A stretch of DNA of 36,981 bases from an uncultured Eubacteriales bacterium (GTDB lineage Bacteria > Bacillota > Clostridia > Christensenellales > Aristaeellaceae), in assembly GCA_902787835.1 (NCBI GenBank), contig CADAHU010000021.1, positions 1 through 36,981 on the forward strand, read 5' to 3'. How positions within the stretch are numbered: position 1 is the stretch's first letter; each line of letters begins with the position of its first letter. Position numbers and translations under genes: made by a program. The notes under the pieces were generated by a model. It had not been told where the DNA came from and searched no databases. It saw only the letters and a list, made by a program, of their open reading frames with translations. This document shows, in pieces, positions 1-8,001 of this stretch.

Positions 1-1017
1 CAGGCCCGCTTTGCTGCGCTCGCAGTGGCCCCGCAGCACATCGCAATGCGCCGATACCAGCACGGGGCGGCCCAGGTTCATGCTCTCCAGCACCACGATG
101 GACAGGCTTTCAAAATGCGAAAACAGCGTCAATGCCAGGCTGTTTGCCATGACGGTCTGTTTGATTTCCTCGCTGACAAAGCCCAGATTGACGATATCGG
201 GCTCTGAGGGGATCTCCATGGCGGCCTTGCCCATCAGCGCCAGTCTCAGATTGCCGCCGCGCTCCCTTTTGTAGCGCCGGAAAAATTCAAACATCTCCCC
301 GCAGCCCTTGCCCCGCTCGATGCGCCCGGCGTATACCAGATAGGGCGCGCCCCGCAGCGCTTCCGGCAGCGGCGCAAAGTCCGCGGGCGGCGGATCGATG
401 CCCAGGCCCGCGATGCAGCTGGGGGTATCCGCCGCGAAGGGGAACCGCCGGGCGGCAAAGGCCCGCTCCTCCGGGGTGTTGTATACGATGCCCCGGGCGG
501 CGGCAAACACGCCGTCAAAGCAGCGCAGATAAGCGGCGGACTCATCGTGCAGCGTGGGGATCAGCAGGGCGTTTTTGAGCCCCAGGCCCATGCCCAGCAC
601 CGTGGGATAATACAGATAGGTAACGAACAGCACCGCTCGCCAGCCCGCGCCCTCTCGTTTCAGCGCCTCGATCAGCGCGGGGCAGCAGGGGCCCTGGGCC
701 GCCAGCCAGCGGCGCTCCTCCCCGTCGGTATGCCCGGGCAGCAGCTGCATGCGCTTGTTGATCAGCCCGAAGCCCAGCCGGCTGCGCTGCCGCGTATTGG
801 GGAAGCGCAGCACATGCACGCCGTTCAGTTCGCTTGCCCCTTCGGGGTAAACGTTGGCCCAGGTGGTATAATCCACCGCGCAGGTGGTATACACCGTTAC
901 CTCGTACCGATCCAGCAGATGCTCCGCCACCAGGCGGCAATACTGCTCCGCCCCGCCGTTGACCTCCAGCCCGTAACGCGGGCTGACAAAGGCGATGCGC
1001 GGTTTTGCTTCGCTCAT
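1..1017 (-). CDS. GT4-type glycosyltransferase (3' end outside window)
   Basis: The frame is open from the ATG at 1017 to the window edge: 339 codons with no stop, so the gene is partial. The N-terminus (residues 8-24) has the GT-B opening FVSPRYGLEVNGGAEQ, with the glycine-rich acceptor-side loop of GT4 enzymes. Near the C-terminus, E303 and E311 form the EX7E nucleotide-sugar motif (FESLSIVVLESM). The ATG overlaps the upstream TGA (ATGA), so translation is coupled. It resembles the preceding gene (shared LIPxLHDES block, same EX7E surroundings), which suggests duplication. Inferred role: a cytoplasmic transferase adding one sugar, possibly D-rhamnose or mannose, to the exported polysaccharide. 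Donor and linkage cannot be read from sequence. Confidence 0.85.
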   Translation of the reverse strand, partial: MSEAKPRIAFVSPRYGLEVNGGAEQYCRLVAEHLLDRYEVTVYTTCAVDYTTWANVYPEGASELNGVHVLRFPNTRQRSRLGFGLINKRMQLLPGHTDGEERRWLAAQGPCCPALIEALKREGAGWRAVLFVTYLYYPTVLGMGLGLKNALLIPTLHDESAAYLRCFDGVFAAARGIVYNTPEERAFAARRFPFAADTPSCIAGLGIDPPPADFAPLPEALRGAPYLVYAGRIERGKGCGEMFEFFRRYKRERGGNLRLALMGKAAMEIPSEPDIVNLGFVSEEIKQTVMANSLALTLFSHFESLSIVVLESMNLGRPVLVSAHCDVLRGHCERSKAGL

Positions 1018-2210
1018 GTCCAATCCCCGATCCGGTCAAAATAGTCGGTATACCGCCGCACGATCACATCCCACCGGAAGTTTTGACGCACGTAGTCCGC
1101 GCCGTTCTGCCCCATCCGATCGGCGGTGTCCGGATGCTCCAGCAGATAACGCACGCAGGCCTCAAACTCCGGATAGCTGTTAAAATACAGCCCGCCGTTG
1201 GCCTGATGCACAAAATCCCGGGTCACGGCGCAGGTGCCGTTGACCAGCACGGGCCGCCCGGCCAGCCAGCTTTCCATGATCACCAGGGAAAAGCTCTCCA
1301 TCTGGGAGGGGTTGCAGAAGAAGGCCGCCGCGGCGTAAGCGTCGTATTTATCCTGCTTCTCCACGAAGCCCAGATCCAGGATGTTTTCCCGATCGGGAAT
1401 ATCGATCGCGCCGCCGCCGATCAGCACCAGCTTGAGATCGCCCGGATTGCGCTTTTTATAGGCGGCAAAGAAGCGCACCAACATATCCACCCGCTTGCCC
1501 GCGTCCTTGCGGCCCGCATACAGGATAAAGGGGCTGTTGATGCCAAACTTGCTGCGGAAGCGCGCCGCGTCTGCTGACCAGTCGGTATACAGACCCTCAC
1601 CCAGCGTAACAAAACATTCCCCCTGTACACCATACAAATTTTTAGCTAATATACGTTCCGGATCTGCGTGAAAAATCATTCCCCGTACATTGGAAAACGC
1701 TTTCCGAAAACACTGCATATAGGCGTAGCTCTCATCGTGCAGGCAAGGGATCAGCACCGATTTTTGCGGGTGGATCTGGCAGCCGTAATACACCGGGCCA
1801 AACATGTAGGGGATGAACACAAACAGGGCGTACTCCGCGCCGTGATCCCGGATATAATCGTACAGCTCGGGGCTGTTGATCATCTCCCGGCAAAAGACCT
1901 CCTCCTCTTGGGGGGTGATCCGCTGGCCATTCATCAGCCGCAGATTGACGGCGTCAAAATCCGCCGTCCGGCGTTTGCGCACCGGGAAGCGGCGCACCGG
2001 GATGCCGGCCTCCTCGGTGAGGCCGGGCTTATGGTAATTTTTATTCCAATCGTCGGTAAAGCTCCGGACGCAGGTGGTCAGCACCTCCAGGTTTACGCCG
2101 GCTTCCCGTAGATGGTGCACCAAGCCTCTCAGCTCGGCCTCCGCGCCGCCGCCGATGGTCTCGCCGTACCAGGGCGTCACAAAGCCGATCCTTTTCTTGC
2201 CAGTATCCAT
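1014..2210 (-). CDS. GT4-type glycosyltransferase, 398 aa
   Basis: GT-B fold retaining glycosyltransferase. The start is the ATG at 2210, where the protein begins MDTGKKRIGFVTPWYGE. An AGGAGG site lies just upstream, and a longer in-frame extension would run into the previous gene without family similarity. Residues 18-25 hold the GETIGGGAEAE loop. ILYAGRKDAGKR (229-240) is the usual donor-domain strand with a basic phosphate-binding loop, and E305/E313 (MESFSLVIMES) form EX7E. It overlaps the next gene by 4 nt and lies 13 nt after the previous one. It is a likely paralogue of the gene at 1-1017 (shared LIPCLHDESYAYMQCF-type segment). Sugar specificity is unknown; an operon-wide role in D-rhamnose/mannose polymer synthesis is inferred. 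Confidence 0.88.
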   Translation of the reverse strand: MDTGKKRIGFVTPWYGETIGGGAEAELRGLVHHLREAGVNLEVLTTCVRSFTDDWNKNYHKPGLTEEAGIPVRRFPVRKRRTADFDAVNLRLMNGQRITPQEEEVFCREMINSPELYDYIRDHGAEYALFVFIPYMFGPVYYGCQIHPQKSVLIPCLHDESYAYMQCFRKAFSNVRGMIFHADPERILAKNLYGVQGECFVTLGEGLYTDWSADAARFRSKFGINSPFILYAGRKDAGKRVDMLVRFFAAYKKRNPGDLKLVLIGGGAIDIPDRENILDLGFVEKQDKYDAYAAAAFFCNPSQMESFSLVIMESWLAGRPVLVNGTCAVTRDFVHQANGGLYFNSYPEFEACVRYLLEHPDTADRMGQNGADYVRQNFRWDVIVRRYTDYFDRIGDWT

Positions 2211-2223
2211 TGGTCCTCCTCCT

Positions 2224-3300
2224 TTACAGGCTTTTGAGGGTTTCGATGCAGCGCAGCAGCTGTCCGCGCACCGAAGCATAGGAAAAATCCGCCAGCCGCT
2301 TTTTCTGCGCCTCCAAGATCTGCGCCCGCAGCGCCTGATCCCGCGCCAGCCGATCGATGGCCGCCGCGGCGATCCAGGGATCCTTGCTGTCCAGCAGCAG
2401 ACCGCCCGCGCCCAGGGTTTCCGGCACGGCGGCGGCGCGGTAGGCCACGATGGGCACGCCAAAGTGCATGGCCTCCAGCAGCGGCACACAGAAGCCCTCG
2501 TGCTCGCTCATGCAGACAAACACATCCGCCAGGCGGTAACAGGCCAGAATGGCGTCAAATTTGATATGCCCGGGAAAAATCACCCGGTCAGCCACGCCCA
2601 GGGTCTGGGCATAGGCGCGCAGGCGATCCGCATACAGCTCCATGCCCCCGGCATTGCCCGCCAGGATCAGGCGGGATTTGGGGTTATGGCGCTTCTGATA
2701 GCAATAAAAGGCGCGGATGATATCCTCATGCTTTTTGTTGGGCGATACCCGGCCCACGAACAGCAAATTGGTGTACCCGTCCCCCTGATACCGCTTCAGC
2801 ACCTTTTGATCCGGCTCCCGATCGTAATCCTCAAATGGGATCAGGATCGGGCACACATCGATGGGGCAGGTATAGCCCATCTGCCGCAGCTGCTGCCGGT
2901 TATAATCGGAATCGGCGATGCAGTAGCGCATTTTATCTGCCAGGAAGCGCATGCCCTCATAACCGTAGCGCATGTTCTGCTCCGCCTCGGTATTATAGCC
3001 GTGAAAAAACTCCCGCGGCGTAATGTTATGATAGATCATCACCTGCCGGCCGCCAAAGCTGGGCAGATCAAAATTGAGCTGCGTGCCGGTGGAGGCGTGA
3101 TAGATCAGCAGATCCTCCGGGGACAGATGCAGCCCGCCATCCAGCGCGTGCGCCGTGCCCCGGGGCAGCCGGTTATCCACATGCTCCGCGTATATTTCGT
3201 TTTCAAATCCGTTTTCGGTCAGTATCCCGGCAATGGCCCGGGCGTCGTTGCTCACCGCATCGCCAAAGGAGATCACCGAAAGCAGCTGAACGATCCGCAT
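2224..3300 (-). CDS. GT4-type glycosyltransferase, 358 aa
   Basis: Starts MRIVQLLSVISFGDAVSND behind an AAGGAG site; the in-frame upstream extension to 3462 overlaps the previous gene and is not used. Donor-domain signatures are FVGRVSPNKKHED (181-193) and SEHEGFCVPLLEAM (265-278) with EX7E at E268/E276. The central YHNITPREFF (90-99) recurs in the glycosyltransferase at 13202-14302, so the two are clear paralogues placed near opposite ends of the operon. The family is cytoplasmic and uses nucleotide sugars. Using GDP-D-rhamnose or GDP-mannose is inferred only from manC-gmd-rmd in the same operon. Confidence 0.88.
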   Translation of the reverse strand: MRIVQLLSVISFGDAVSNDARAIAGILTENGFENEIYAEHVDNRLPRGTAHALDGGLHLSPEDLLIYHASTGTQLNFDLPSFGGRQVMIYHNITPREFFHGYNTEAEQNMRYGYEGMRFLADKMRYCIADSDYNRQQLRQMGYTCPIDVCPILIPFEDYDREPDQKVLKRYQGDGYTNLLFVGRVSPNKKHEDIIRAFYCYQKRHNPKSRLILAGNAGGMELYADRLRAYAQTLGVADRVIFPGHIKFDAILACYRLADVFVCMSEHEGFCVPLLEAMHFGVPIVAYRAAAVPETLGAGGLLLDSKDPWIAAAAIDRLARDQALRAQILEAQKKRLADFSYASVRGQLLRCIETLKSL

Positions 3301-3311
3301 AGCCACTCCTT

Positions 3312-3728
3312 CTACTTTCCTTTTTCCAGCGCCTCGATGCGCCGGGTCAGCTGGTCGATCTGCTGCTGCTGCCGGGCGATCACATCGGCGGAATCCTCCA
3401 GACATTGCAAAAAGACATAGTTTGTTTCGGTGACGCGCTGGCCAAGGGGCGTCAGCGCGCACTTGATGGCCTTATAGACCAGCTTTTTATACAGCCTTTT
3501 CCATTTGCTGCCATCATAGCGGGGCGTGGGATTGCCCACCGCCACGTTGCCGGCGCGCTGGGCGATACGCTGGGATAGCATGGCCGCCTCCACCGGGCCC
3601 TGCGGCTCGTCCAGGGGAATGCCCTCAAAGGCAGGCACATCCTCATAGGGGCCGCCGGCCTTTACCTGCTCCCGGATCTCGTCCATGATGGCCTCGATAT
3701 TGATCGGCTGCTGCGCGTTATCTGCCAT
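3312..3728 (-). CDS. stand-alone coiled-coil protein of the polysaccharide operon, 138 aa
   Basis: Start ATG at 3728 follows a GGAGGGAGGAGC purine run. Three parts are visible. First comes an N-terminal helix INIEAIMDEIREQVK (about residues 9-23). Then a proline/glycine-rich linker. Then a basic stretch KWKRLYKKLVYKAIK followed by a coiled coil ending IARQQQQIDQLTRRIEALEK. The same arrangement (IMxEIR helix, linker, basic helix, coiled coil) is, to my knowledge, common at the N-terminus of methyltransferases in Firmicutes surface-polysaccharide clusters. Here it stands alone, with no catalytic domain. Inferred role: membrane-associated scaffold or chain-length ruler that holds glycosyltransferases together, by analogy with the coiled coil of WbdD. 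It could equally be a remnant of a lost methyltransferase. Confidence 0.75.
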   Translation of the reverse strand: MADNAQQPINIEAIMDEIREQVKAGGPYEDVPAFEGIPLDEPQGPVEAAMLSQRIAQRAGNVAVGNPTPRYDGSKWKRLYKKLVYKAIKCALTPLGQRVTETNYVFLQCLEDSADVIARQQQQIDQLTRRIEALEKGK

Positions 3729-3748
3729 GTACTGCTCCTCCCTCCGGC

Positions 3749-6157
3749 TCATACCGTAAAGAACGGAATCGCCGCCTCCGCGCATTCCACCTGATCGGCA
3801 ATAAACCGGACGCGCAGGAATCCGCTGGCGATTTTTTTGGGAAAATGGATGTTGATCTCGTATACGCCGTTCATTTCGGCCACATCCAGGTTTTCCTGCT
3901 GAAAGCCGAAAATCTCGCCGCTTGCCTGATCCTGAAAGCTGCCCTCGATCCGCAGATGACGGCAGCCGCAGCTGTTCTGGATCCTGAGCGGGGCTTTTTT
4001 GATATATCCGCATTTCCCGGCCAGCACCTTGGGCGCCAGCACATACCGCTGATCCAGGTTGACCTCCCAATCGGGCGACGCGCCCACCTTTTCCCGGTAC
4101 ACCTGATCCAGCGCGTCGTCCACCGCCATGCCGACGGTATAGGCGTTCTGCTGGGCGAAGCGCAAGCGCTTTTTTTGCGCGTTCTCCGCCTCGGTGTTCC
4201 CGTTCAGCGCGGTGGAGAAGCCCGCGAACAGCTCTCCCTCGGCGTACAGATGGCGGTAGAAATTCTCAAAGCAGTATTCCCGGGGCGGCACCGTCACCTT
4301 CCAATCGCTGGGCATCGCGGGCCAGCACATGGTGGTATAGGGCAGCGGCTGAAAGAACTGCTGATAGAATCCCATGGCGTAATTGCCGTACAAGCTCCAC
4401 TCTTCGATGGGTTTTCCCTCTGTTTCGGGATACCGGTCCAGCGCTTCCAAAAAGATGCGCTTACAGATGATCTGTGGTGCATGAGATGAATACTGCTTGC
4501 GCGGCAGCGCCTTTTCTATCAAGAATTTTTCGATATTCCGGATGCCTCGGTCATAGGAGGTAAAGCCACCGATATAGCCTTTCCATTTGCACAGATCTTC
4601 ATTGCAATAATACAGTTTGAACCTTCCATTCTCCACGAAGTATTCTATCGGGATCATTTCCATGGGTCGGTTGTCATCGTCCGCCATGATAAATACGGGA
4701 TCCAGCAGGGGATGGCGTATGGCCAAGGAACGCAACATCATATTCCGTACTACGTGATCCTTGGGCAGAGGCCTCCCCTGCAGCAATTCTTCATCGGTCA
4801 GGAAGGACAGCTGCAGGCTGCCCTGATAGGATGCTTTGATTTCGGATACCACGCGCTGGGGGCAGCCCACCACCAGTCGGCGCAGGTAGGGCATAAAATG
4901 CTCAAAATAGGGCAGCGTCTCCAGCAGATCCTCCGTCCTGGCGCTGATCATATACAGCTGTTCGGGGGTCAGCGCCGTTTCCGGGCATTCCGGAACCGCG
5001 GTCAGCTTTTCCCCTTCCCCGATGGCCTCGGCCATCAGCCCCGCGGCCTCATCCCAGGAGGTCACATGGTAATCCCGGATCTTCCGCTTGAGCTCCTCGG
5101 TATACGCCGGGTCGGAAAGCGTCCTTTTGACGCCCGCGATCAGCGACAAAGGATCATTGGGATCAAAATAGACGCACCGATCCTGCCCGATCTCCCGGAA
5201 CACCTTGATATCCGAGGCAAAGCTCAGCTTGCCGTAATGCATCGCCTCCACCAGCGGCAGACCGAAGCCCTCCCCAAAGGAGGCGAACACCAGGCCGAAG
5301 GTATGCTGATAGAGGTAGGACACCGTCTGATCCGAAGGCGCTTCCACAAAGAAAATGCGTTTATTCAGGTCAGGATGGCCCTCGATGCGCGCCAGCAGCG
5401 CGTCCACCTTCCACCCCTTCCGGCCCGCGATGACGATATTGACCGGCAGATCGCGCAGTCCCTGATCATAGGCGTCCAGCAGCAGTTGATGGTTTTTGCG
5501 GGGCTCCACCGTGCCCAGCATCATCAGGAAGGGCTGGGCAGCCGCCTGTACGGCCTTTTCATCAACGGCATCCGCTTCCACCACGGATTTCTCCTTAAAA
5601 TCAGCGCCCAGCGGCACCACCAGGATCCTTTTTTGCGGAACCCTTCCCTGGGCCGCCAGCTCCTCCAGGCGGTGCTTGGTGGCCTGGGAGTTGACCACGA
5701 TGATATCGCTGTAGGCCAGCACCGCCGACAGATACAGCAGGAAATGGAACAGCGTATCATCGTTGAAAAATTGGGGATGGGTGATGGGCAGGATATCATA
5801 AACCAGCGACAGGATGATGACCCCGCGCTTTTTCAGCTGGCCGTACACCCACTGCCGCCGCTCCTCAAACTTGTTCCAGACGGAATCCATATCCAGGAAA
5901 ACATCGGTCTGATCCAGCTGCTCCAGCGCGATGCGCGGCATGGGGGCCTTCAGCGGTTCCGGATCCCCCGCGCAGTACGCCTCAAACTGGCTTCCCGCCA
6001 CCACCGCATAGCAAAGCTCTGCCGGCAGGTAGCGCAGCAGCACAATATTCTCCTTTTGCCGTACCAGCCGCCGGACAAACTCCCGCACCACCCGCTGTAT
6101 GCCGCTGGTGTAGGGCGTCCGGAGCACCTCGGTCACATCGATATAGACGTTTTTCAT
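3749..6157 (-). CDS. multidomain glycosyltransferase (GT4 + GT-A-like), 802 aa
   Basis: The start MKNVYIDVTEVLRTPYTSGIQRV (ATG 6157) follows GGGAGGAAC; this opening is typical of GT4 enzymes of the WbdA/WbpX kind. Domain 1 (about 1-390) is GT4: LGTVEPRKNH (214-223) and EGFGLPLVEAM (296-306). Domain 2 (about 415-640) looks like a separate GT-A-type transferase: VFIMADDDNRP (488-498) contains an acidic DxD-like metal site (D493-D495), followed by YSSHAPQIICKRIF (556-569). Domain 3 (about 700-802) is beta-rich with no family I recognise; a carbohydrate-binding or lectin-like role is possible. The gene lies 13 nt after the DUF4214-like gene. Inferred role: bifunctional polymerising or chain-initiating transferase. 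Domain 2 is assigned by motif only. Confidence 0.85.
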   Translation of the reverse strand: MKNVYIDVTEVLRTPYTSGIQRVVREFVRRLVRQKENIVLLRYLPAELCYAVVAGSQFEAYCAGDPEPLKAPMPRIALEQLDQTDVFLDMDSVWNKFEERRQWVYGQLKKRGVIILSLVYDILPITHPQFFNDDTLFHFLLYLSAVLAYSDIIVVNSQATKHRLEELAAQGRVPQKRILVVPLGADFKEKSVVEADAVDEKAVQAAAQPFLMMLGTVEPRKNHQLLLDAYDQGLRDLPVNIVIAGRKGWKVDALLARIEGHPDLNKRIFFVEAPSDQTVSYLYQHTFGLVFASFGEGFGLPLVEAMHYGKLSFASDIKVFREIGQDRCVYFDPNDPLSLIAGVKRTLSDPAYTEELKRKIRDYHVTSWDEAAGLMAEAIGEGEKLTAVPECPETALTPEQLYMISARTEDLLETLPYFEHFMPYLRRLVVGCPQRVVSEIKASYQGSLQLSFLTDEELLQGRPLPKDHVVRNMMLRSLAIRHPLLDPVFIMADDDNRPMEMIPIEYFVENGRFKLYYCNEDLCKWKGYIGGFTSYDRGIRNIEKFLIEKALPRKQYSSHAPQIICKRIFLEALDRYPETEGKPIEEWSLYGNYAMGFYQQFFQPLPYTTMCWPAMPSDWKVTVPPREYCFENFYRHLYAEGELFAGFSTALNGNTEAENAQKKRLRFAQQNAYTVGMAVDDALDQVYREKVGASPDWEVNLDQRYVLAPKVLAGKCGYIKKAPLRIQNSCGCRHLRIEGSFQDQASGEIFGFQQENLDVAEMNGVYEINIHFPKKIASGFLRVRFIADQVECAEAAIPFFTV

Positions 6158-6170
6158 CTGTTCCTCCCGG

Positions 6171-6569
6171 TCAGCGGATCCTGGCAAAGGGCACCATCAA
6201 TGCGCGGGGCTCTTCCGGCGCAGCGCCAAATGGATCGTTGATCAGCCGCAAGCCCCGGGATTGGGCCTCCTGGCTGTCGGAAATGATCTGCGCGATGCGT
6301 CTTTTGGCCGTCGTTTCATCCTCCGCCTCAAAGAACCGCTTCCACGCCTCCGGGCTGTCGCAAACCCGGTTAAAAGCCACCGCAAACAGCGCATATACAA
6401 AGCGCTCCGGCGGAAAATGCAAAAGCCCGCTCACATCGGCCTCGTAAGGGTTTTTATTCTCCAGCACCAGCCGCAGTATGTCCTCATCGTAGGGAAGGGG
6501 GGCGGCGCCTGCCTTTTCCAGGTTTTCCTGCACCGTCTGGCACAGCGATGAACATATCTCCTGTATCAT
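6171..6569 (-). CDS. small DUF4214-like protein, 132 aa
   Basis: Begins MIQEICSSLCQTVQ at the ATG 6569, which overlaps the preceding TGA by 4 nt, so the two genes are translationally coupled. The segment PPERFVYALFAVAFNRVCDSPEAWKRFF, followed by a helix and ISDSQEAQSRG, recalls DUF4214, a small helical module often found near surface glycan and S-layer genes. The match is by eye and distant. There is no signal peptide or membrane segment. It is probably a cytoplasmic accessory factor of the glycan machinery; the biochemical role is unknown. Confidence 0.65.
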   Translation of the reverse strand: MIQEICSSLCQTVQENLEKAGAAPLPYDEDILRLVLENKNPYEADVSGLLHFPPERFVYALFAVAFNRVCDSPEAWKRFFEAEDETTAKRRIAQIISDSQEAQSRGLRLINDPFGAAPEEPRALMVPFARIR

Positions 6570-6961
6570 GTGTCGCTTCCCCCTTCGAGCCGGTCTCCCC
6601 GCTCCAGCGCTTCGATCCGCCGGGCGTATTGCTGCAGGAGCCGCTCCCGGGCGTATTTTTCGGCAAGCAGCTCGGCCCTTTGGTTTTCCAGCGTCTCCAG
6701 CCAATCTTCGCCGTTCCGGGCATCGGCGTTCGACTGCCGGATCGCCTTCCACAGGCGTTTGATTTTCCGCAGCCTGCGCACAGCCTTTTGGGCATAGGAC
6801 CGCGGCGTTTTTCTGCCATTGGCGTCAGCCGCGGCGGGCTGCCTGCCCAGTACCGCCTCAAAGGCGGGGATCGCCTGACGGGCGCATTCCGCCGCCTGAT
6901 CGCGCAGCTCCTCCAGCGTCAGGCCGCGGTCCTCCGCCTGCATGCTCCATTGATCGTCCAT
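6566..6961 (-). CDS. small coiled-coil protein of the polysaccharide operon, 131 aa
   Basis: The start chosen is the ATG at 6961 (MDDQWSMQAEDRG), preceded by GAGGAG; an ATG 15 nt further upstream lacks that spacing. The layout mirrors the 138-aa protein at 3312-3728: acidic N-terminal helix, alanine-rich linker, a strongly basic helix (KAVRRLRKIKRLWKAIRQ) and a coiled coil ending LLQQYARRIEALERG. The ending RRIEALE(K/R)G is almost identical in the two proteins, which argues for common ancestry or a shared partner. It is coupled to the DUF4214-like gene by ATGA. Inferred role: scaffold or membrane-tethering factor for the glycosyltransferases; no catalytic motif is seen. Confidence 0.7.
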   Translation of the reverse strand: MDDQWSMQAEDRGLTLEELRDQAAECARQAIPAFEAVLGRQPAAADANGRKTPRSYAQKAVRRLRKIKRLWKAIRQSNADARNGEDWLETLENQRAELLAEKYARERLLQQYARRIEALERGDRLEGGSDT

Positions 6962-6972
6962 TGCTTTTCTCC

Positions 6973-7983
6973 TCACACCGTTTCCGTCCTGCTGAGCGCC
7001 ATATAAAGCCTGGCCTCCGGCGGCTCCACGCGCACGCGGACCTCCCCGGCCTCGCCGTCGATCCCGGGCATCTGCACGCGCAGGCTGCCCCGCGCGCCGG
7101 ACAGGACGTATTCCCGTTTTTCCTGCGCGCTCTCCAGGATCAGGCTGGCGGTTTGCGCCCCCTCCAGCCCGTAATGCAAATCATACGCCCGATCGCAGAT
7201 CAGCAGGCCGGCCTCCGCCTCCAGCTTTTCATACACCGGCAGATCCAGGTTGGTGATCCGCTGCCTGTTGCTCCATCCGCGGGTAAAAAAGACGCCGCTC
7301 CATTTTTTCAGCAGCTCCAGCGCATGGGGATCCTGGGCCAGGCACTGCGGTCCCAGCTCCAGATCCCTAAGCTTTTTGGCCGGAACGCCGCCAAAGACGC
7401 AGCCGGGCGGCACATGCGTCCCCGGCGTCACCACCGCGCCCGCGGCGATAACCGCGTCGTCCCCGATGGTGCAGGGCCCCAGAACGGTGCAGCCCGAGGC
7501 CAGCCATACGCCGTTACCGATCACGATATCACAGCCCTCCCGGATCTCCGCATCCCGCCGCGCAAAGCCCCGCAGCCGGGCGTCGTGGGTGCCGGCCAGC
7601 AGGCTCACCCCGGAGCCGGCAAAGGTATTCTCCCCGATGGTGATGGAGCCGGAATTGACGTTGAAAAAGCAGGGGAACACCGCGGCGGACGCCGCAATAT
7701 GCAGCCGGGCGGGATCGCCCCACACCGTGGGATGGATGCTGAGCGCCTGGTTCAGCTCCTCCAGGCCGGAGTGATCGCCGCATAAGCGCTGCACCACCCG
7801 CTTTAGATACCAGGTTTCCACGTTTTCCATTTGCGCCAGCTTGTCTCTCATATCGCGCAGCTGCGCCTCGCATTGCTCCACCCGCCGGAAGAGCGCATCA
7901 AAACGGCTGCCCGCGTGGATCAGAGCGCTTCCCCCGCGCAGCAGCTTGCCCAGCACGGGGATTTTAAGCAGTTTTTGCTTCAT
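6973..7983 (-). CDS. hexapeptide-repeat (LbH) acyltransferase with coiled coil, 336 aa
   Basis: The start at 7983 follows GGGAGGAAGGC. Residues 1-65 form a basic helix and coiled coil (FRRVEQCEAQLRDMRDKLAQME). Residues about 85-205 are left-handed beta-helix repeats of the xenobiotic/sugar acetyltransferase type: IGENTFAGSGVSLLAGTHD (116-134, candidate catalytic H133), IGNGVWLASGCTVLG and the terminal GGVPAKKL (198-205). Residues about 215-336 form an extra C-terminal domain that I do not recognise. It lies 18 nt after wzt. Inferred role: acetyl transfer to a sugar of the polymer or to its cap; Wzt-dependent export often requires a terminal modification, which would fit. The coiled coil may tie it to the small coiled-coil proteins of the operon. 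Confidence 0.82.
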   Translation of the reverse strand: MKQKLLKIPVLGKLLRGGSALIHAGSRFDALFRRVEQCEAQLRDMRDKLAQMENVETWYLKRVVQRLCGDHSGLEELNQALSIHPTVWGDPARLHIAASAAVFPCFFNVNSGSITIGENTFAGSGVSLLAGTHDARLRGFARRDAEIREGCDIVIGNGVWLASGCTVLGPCTIGDDAVIAAGAVVTPGTHVPPGCVFGGVPAKKLRDLELGPQCLAQDPHALELLKKWSGVFFTRGWSNRQRITNLDLPVYEKLEAEAGLLICDRAYDLHYGLEGAQTASLILESAQEKREYVLSGARGSLRVQMPGIDGEAGEVRVRVEPPEARLYMALSRTETV

Positions 7984-8001
7984 TGCCTTCCTCCCGCCGG
8001 A

